This document shows positions 5,766-8,278 of a stretch of DNA of 8,278 nt, one piece after another. Numbering within the stretch: position 1 is the first letter of the stretch; every line of letters begins with the position of its first letter. The notes below the pieces were generated by a model. It was given only the letters and a program-made list of their open reading frames with translations, was not told the DNA's origin and ran no database searches. This stretch comes from Clostridiales bacterium (GTDB lineage: Bacteria > Bacillota_A > Clostridia > Oscillospirales > Acutalibacteraceae): the NCBI GenBank assembly GCA_009774735.1, contig VSOH01000056.1, positions 1 through 8,278 on the forward strand, read 5' to 3'. Both the position numbers and the translations under genes were made by a program.

Positions 5766-6977
5766 ATGAAAAAGTTTTTAGCAGTTATTACTGCAATCTG
5801 TGTAATGCTCACTGCAAGCATTACAGCATTTGCACAATCACATCCAAAAAGTAAAGATGTGCAAAACGAAATTGACAAAATCGTTAATTACATCACCTCA
5901 CAAAAAGAAGGTGACTATACAATTGATGACGCTGTTGATTTTTACTACCTAACCAAATCAGGAGCCGATTTATCAAAATATAATGATAAATTCATTGCAA
6001 GCGTTAAGGAAAATGTCAAAGCGAACAACGGCAAGCTGATTACTCGGTATGGTGAAAACCTTGCAACCTATGCTGCAGTTATTGAAATTTTCTCAACAAA
6101 TGACATTGATGTATGGGAATTTGAGGGCTATGATTTAACAGCGGCTTTTGCTGCAATGCCTGCTGATTCTGAAATCAATCCTTACTATTATAATATAGTA
6201 ATTCCTGCTCTTTTTTACATTGAGGACGAAACTTTCGCTGAAACCGTTTGTAAAACCTTTGTTGACAAGTATTATACAATGGGCAAAGGAATGGAATACT
6301 GGGGATACAGCTGTGATAACACTGCTTATTTCATTTCGGCAATCACATATGCATCAGATGAATATACAGCACAGCTTAACGATGCAATCAAGGTTATTGA
6401 AACCTATAAAACAAAGGGCGGTTATTTCTGCGATAACCAGTACACAACAACACTCAACGCAAATTCCACAGGTCTTGCGCTGATGGCATATGCGGAATAT
6501 GAATGGCTTGATTCACTGCTTGATGAAACTGCGGAAACAATTAATCTGAACAAGAGTACAGAGATTTATAACCAGCTCAGTGCATTCAAGACCTCAACAG
6601 AAGGTGCATATTCCTTTGAGGTTGGCGGTGAACCAAATCTTTTCGCAACCTTTGATATTCTTCGCGGATTAACATCATATGTCAATGCTCTGATGTTAAA
6701 AGAGTTTATTGATGAACCAATTGACCAGGACGACACAGAAAATCCTGAGGATTCAAAAAAAGACCCGGCAAATAAGACGGAGTCAACAACAAAACTCCAG
6801 TTTAAGCCGCTTGTAACACAAAAAAATGATGCTGCAGCAACTACTTCAACAGAAACAAAAAAGAATACATCTAAAAAATCACCTTCAACAGGTGCAGGCG
6901 CACTGACAATCGCAATGTCAATTGCACTTGCAGGTGCAGGAACAGCAGTTCTTGCGGCAAAGAAGAAAGAACAGTAA
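5766..6977 (+). CDS. Secreted alpha-barrel (transcobalamin/intrinsic factor alpha-domain-like) protein with wall-anchor-like tail
   Basis: From ATG 5766 the protein has 403 residues. A signal peptide (1-23) ends with AFA before QSHP. Residues about 28-315 are helical repeats of the terpenoid cyclase/prenyltransferase-like alpha/alpha barrel type. Recurring units pair a helix with a polar turn, for example DNTAYFISAITYA (184-196), KGGYFCDNQYTTTLNANSTGLALMAYA (217-243, in segments) and LFATFDILRGLTSYVNAL (292-309). This is the fold of the N-terminal domain of intrinsic factor, haptocorrin and transcobalamin. A charged, Thr/Lys-rich linker (about 316-371) leads to SPSTG (372-376), a hydrophobic helix (about 377-397) and KKKEQ, resembling an LPxTG-type sorting signal with Ser in place of Leu. 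It shares the cobalamin riboswitch with the DUF4430 lipoprotein, so the two probably form the alpha and beta halves of a cobalamin clamp. The fold call is from pattern recognition; enzymes sharing this fold have catalytic motifs that I do not see here. Confidence 0.78.
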   Translation: MKKFLAVITAICVMLTASITAFAQSHPKSKDVQNEIDKIVNYITSQKEGDYTIDDAVDFYYLTKSGADLSKYNDKFIASVKENVKANNGKLITRYGENLATYAAVIEIFSTNDIDVWEFEGYDLTAAFAAMPADSEINPYYYNIVIPALFYIEDETFAETVCKTFVDKYYTMGKGMEYWGYSCDNTAYFISAITYASDEYTAQLNDAIKVIETYKTKGGYFCDNQYTTTLNANSTGLALMAYAEYEWLDSLLDETAETINLNKSTEIYNQLSAFKTSTEGAYSFEVGGEPNLFATFDILRGLTSYVNALMLKEFIDEPIDQDDTENPEDSKKDPANKTESTTKLQFKPLVTQKNDAAATTSTETKKNTSKKSPSTGAGALTIAMSIALAGAGTAVLAAKKKEQ

Positions 6978-7019
6978 CAAACAATCCGCCGTTTCGGATG
7001 AAACGGCGGATTGTTTGTT
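6976..7019. terminator. Bidirectional intrinsic terminator after the B12-regulated genes
   Basis: CAAACAATCCGCCGTTTC (6978-6995) pairs perfectly with 7000-7017 around a GGAT loop, and two further A-T pairs extend the stem to 20 bp. The 5' arm overlaps the TAA stop of the helical-barrel gene. The T-rich 3' flank (TTGTTTGTTT) supports plus-strand termination, and the mirrored flank supports termination of the converging minus-strand lipoprotein gene that ends at 7028. Confidence 0.9.
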
Positions 7020-7027
7020 TACCATAT

Positions 7028-7453
7028 TTAATTTTTATTACTTAATACATAACAGGTATAATATGCCGAAGCATTATCACCATTTGCATTCTTGCTTCTG
7101 CAATACACCCTTTTCTCATCTGCTGACTTATAAAATTCATAACCGCTGATAGCCGTTATCTGCACATTCTCATCAGTATCCAGATTATGAACATTAGAAA
7201 CAAGAACACCATTGATGAGCTGTTCACCGGGTTCTACTGAAGATGTTCCCCAATAGTCAGCATCATCAGGGAGCTCCTTACTTACATTTTCATACTGAGG
7301 TGTTACATAGGTATTACCGTTATAGAAAATGCAAGGACCATATATTAACCCCTTTTCATTTTTTCCGGGGATATATGCACTGTCATCAGAACAACCTGAA
7401 AACAAAAGAATTACTGATAAAATAATAAGTAATATTTTAAATATCTTTTTCAT
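7028..7453 (-). CDS. Small lipoprotein of unknown function
   Basis: I do not recognise this 141-residue protein. It has a clear lipoprotein signal: MKKIFK, a hydrophobic core and LLFSGC with Cys21 as lipid-attachment site. The mature part is about 120 residues, polar, with a mixed beta-like pattern (GLIYGPCIFYNGNTYVTPQYENV, residues about 35-57, and later ENVQITAISGYEFYKS). Three further Cys lie in the mature region, so disulfides are possible. The ribosome binding site AGGTGA (complement of 7463-7468) lies 9 bases before the ATG. It lies 60 bases downstream of the histidine phosphatase gene on the same strand. The two could be co-transcribed, or this gene may have its own promoter. No link to the B12 genes beyond proximity. 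Confidence 0.8.
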   Translation of the reverse strand: MKKIFKILLIILSVILLFSGCSDDSAYIPGKNEKGLIYGPCIFYNGNTYVTPQYENVSKELPDDADYWGTSSVEPGEQLINGVLVSNVHNLDTDENVQITAISGYEFYKSADEKRVYCRSKNANGDNASAYYTCYVLSNKN

Positions 7454-7478
7454 ATTAAAAAATCACCTACTTGGTCCA

Positions 7479-7484
7479 ATTATA
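7479..7484 (-). promoter_or_regulatory. Possible -10 box for the small lipoprotein gene
   Basis: On the minus strand TATAAT (complement of 7479-7484) lies about 25 bases before the lipoprotein start. No convincing -35 is found at 16-18 bases spacing, so the gene may instead be read through from the upstream phosphatase gene. Confidence 0.35.
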
Positions 7485-7513
7485 TAGAAGCGGTTAAAAT
7501 AAACTGCTTATTT

Positions 7514-8149
7514 TTATACGTTTTCCATATCGCTAATACTTGTTGGTGAGGTATCAATAACCTCAAGCTTTCTGCCCTGCATCCAGAGGGATGGAGTAAT
7601 ATGCAGCTTGTAGCCGTAGCCTGCATCCATCTGCCAATGTGCCATCGGTGCTTCAGGCAGACCGTAGCAGGAAAGTATGGTCATCAGCACACCGGCGTGA
7701 CCCACAATTGCAACATTATTCGTTCCTGTTTTTATGCAGCCGTCAATCACCTTTTCAAATGCAAGGCATACACGGCTGACAAATTCAGCATTACTTTCAC
7801 CGAAGGGTGTGCGGGCATTTATATCGCCCCTTATCCAGTTTTTAAAATCATCATTATCTTTTAAATCCTCGGCAGTACACTGCTCAAATTCACCAAAATT
7901 ATATTCAATAAAATCGTCTATTATAATCGTATTACTGTCAGGGAACATAATTTTTGCAGAATCCTTACACCGCTTAAGCGGTGAGGAAAATACGGCTTCA
8001 ACCATTGGATAATGCTCGTGTGCTTTTATTGATTTCAGGGTCGATATACTATCAGTAGTTAAAGGCAAATCCGTATGCCCAATATACTGTGCGTTTAAGT
8101 TACCTTTTGTTAATCCGTGACGGAATAAATACACTGTGTATGATTTCAT
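7514..8149 (-). CDS. Histidine phosphatase family protein (phosphoglycerate mutase/CobC-like)
   Basis: This 211-residue cytoplasmic protein belongs to the histidine phosphatase superfamily (branch 1). The RHG motif is FRHGLTKGN (9-17), with His11 as the phospho-accepting residue and Arg10 beside it. SSPLKRCKDSA (55-65) supplies Arg60. IEYNFGEFEQ (81-90) supplies the likely acid Glu82. VGHAGV (149-154) supplies the second His, His151. The opening YIGHTDLPLT (22-31) resembles 'Y.G..D.PLT', found in CobC-type alpha-ribazole phosphatases and in many general small-molecule phosphatases. With B12-regulated genes nearby, a CobC-like role in corrinoid metabolism is possible, but this family is notoriously hard to assign and the nearby genes are on the opposite strand. 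The ribosome binding site AAGGAG (complement of 8160-8165) lies 10 bases before the ATG. The substrate is undetermined. Confidence 0.9.
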   Translation of the reverse strand: MKSYTVYLFRHGLTKGNLNAQYIGHTDLPLTTDSISTLKSIKAHEHYPMVEAVFSSPLKRCKDSAKIMFPDSNTIIIDDFIEYNFGEFEQCTAEDLKDNDDFKNWIRGDINARTPFGESNAEFVSRVCLAFEKVIDGCIKTGTNNVAIVGHAGVLMTILSCYGLPEAPMAHWQMDAGYGYKLHITPSLWMQGRKLEVIDTSPTSISDMENV

Positions 8150-8209
8150 ATAAAAAAAGCTCCTTATTTAGCCAAATGTTACAAATAATTAACAATATAA
8201 AATTCACAC

Positions 8210-8240
8210 TTTACAAATAGTAATATGGCAGATTTATTAA
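8210..8240 (+). promoter_or_regulatory. Weak candidate promoter for the gene at the right edge
   Basis: In the AT-rich divergent region between the phosphatase and the right-edge gene, TTTACA (8210-8215) resembles a -35. The best -10-like matches after it (TTTATT at 17 bases, TATTAA at 19) are imperfect. Nothing else recognisable was found in 8150-8264. Confidence 0.25.
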
Positions 8241-8264
8241 TATTTTTAATATTGGGAGGGTTTT

Positions 8265-8278
8265 ATGGAAAAAGGAAT
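8265..8278 (+). CDS. 5' end of an unidentified gene (partial)
   Basis: ATG 8265 follows a strong ribosome binding site, GGGAGGG (8254-8260), by 4 bases and begins MEKG before the window ends. The product cannot be named. It diverges from the histidine phosphatase gene. Confidence 0.6.

Noticed and set aside
7601..8012. Plus-strand open frames opposite the histidine phosphatase
   Set aside because: They lie entirely within a gene with intact catalytic motifs on the other strand and show no coding features.

Overview
The window looks like chromosomal DNA from a low-to-moderate GC, Gram-positive anaerobe of the class Clostridia, probably a gut Ruminococcus/Oscillospirales-type organism. This is inferred from strong AGGAGG-type ribosome binding sites, lipobox lipoproteins, a Ser-Pro-x-Thr-Gly wall-sorting tail, and domain types (DUF4430, DUF4015-like, cadherin-like) common in that group. 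No mobile element, CRISPR array, tRNA or rRNA was seen.

Layout. (1) 1-3370, plus strand: the tail of an unidentified gene, a membrane-anchored DUF4015-like (glycosidase-like TIM barrel) protein, a type I membrane protein with cadherin-like beta-sandwich repeats, and the Mg2+ channel/transporter MgtE. Tight spacing suggests one operon, closed by a strong bidirectional hairpin. (2) 3431-4033, minus strand: a maltose/galactoside-type sugar O-acetyltransferase, diverging from (3) 4178-4717, plus strand: hypoxanthine phosphoribosyltransferase. A shared intergenic region holds a promoter candidate for each. (4) 4722-6977, plus strand: a consensus-like promoter, a cobalamin (B12) riboswitch with a terminator directly against the next start codon, then a DUF4430 lipoprotein and a secreted alpha-helical repeat protein with a wall-anchor-like tail. 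(5) 7028-8149, minus strand: a small unidentified lipoprotein and a histidine-phosphatase family enzyme. (6) 8265 to the end, plus strand: the first codons of another gene.

The most interesting part is region 4. Human intrinsic factor and transcobalamin have an N-terminal alpha6/alpha6 barrel and a C-terminal beta domain that clamp cobalamin between them. Here the two modules seem to be encoded as separate adjacent genes behind a cobalamin riboswitch. The beta-like DUF4430 module is tethered to the membrane by a lipid anchor on a long Thr/Lys-rich stalk. The alpha-barrel-like module is exported with its own C-terminal anchor. I infer a two-part, B12-repressed surface system for capturing cobalamin or a related corrinoid. 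No transporter lies in the window, so uptake would depend on genes elsewhere. The riboswitch terminator hairpin also contains the Shine-Dalgarno sequence of the first gene, so it may act on both transcription and translation.
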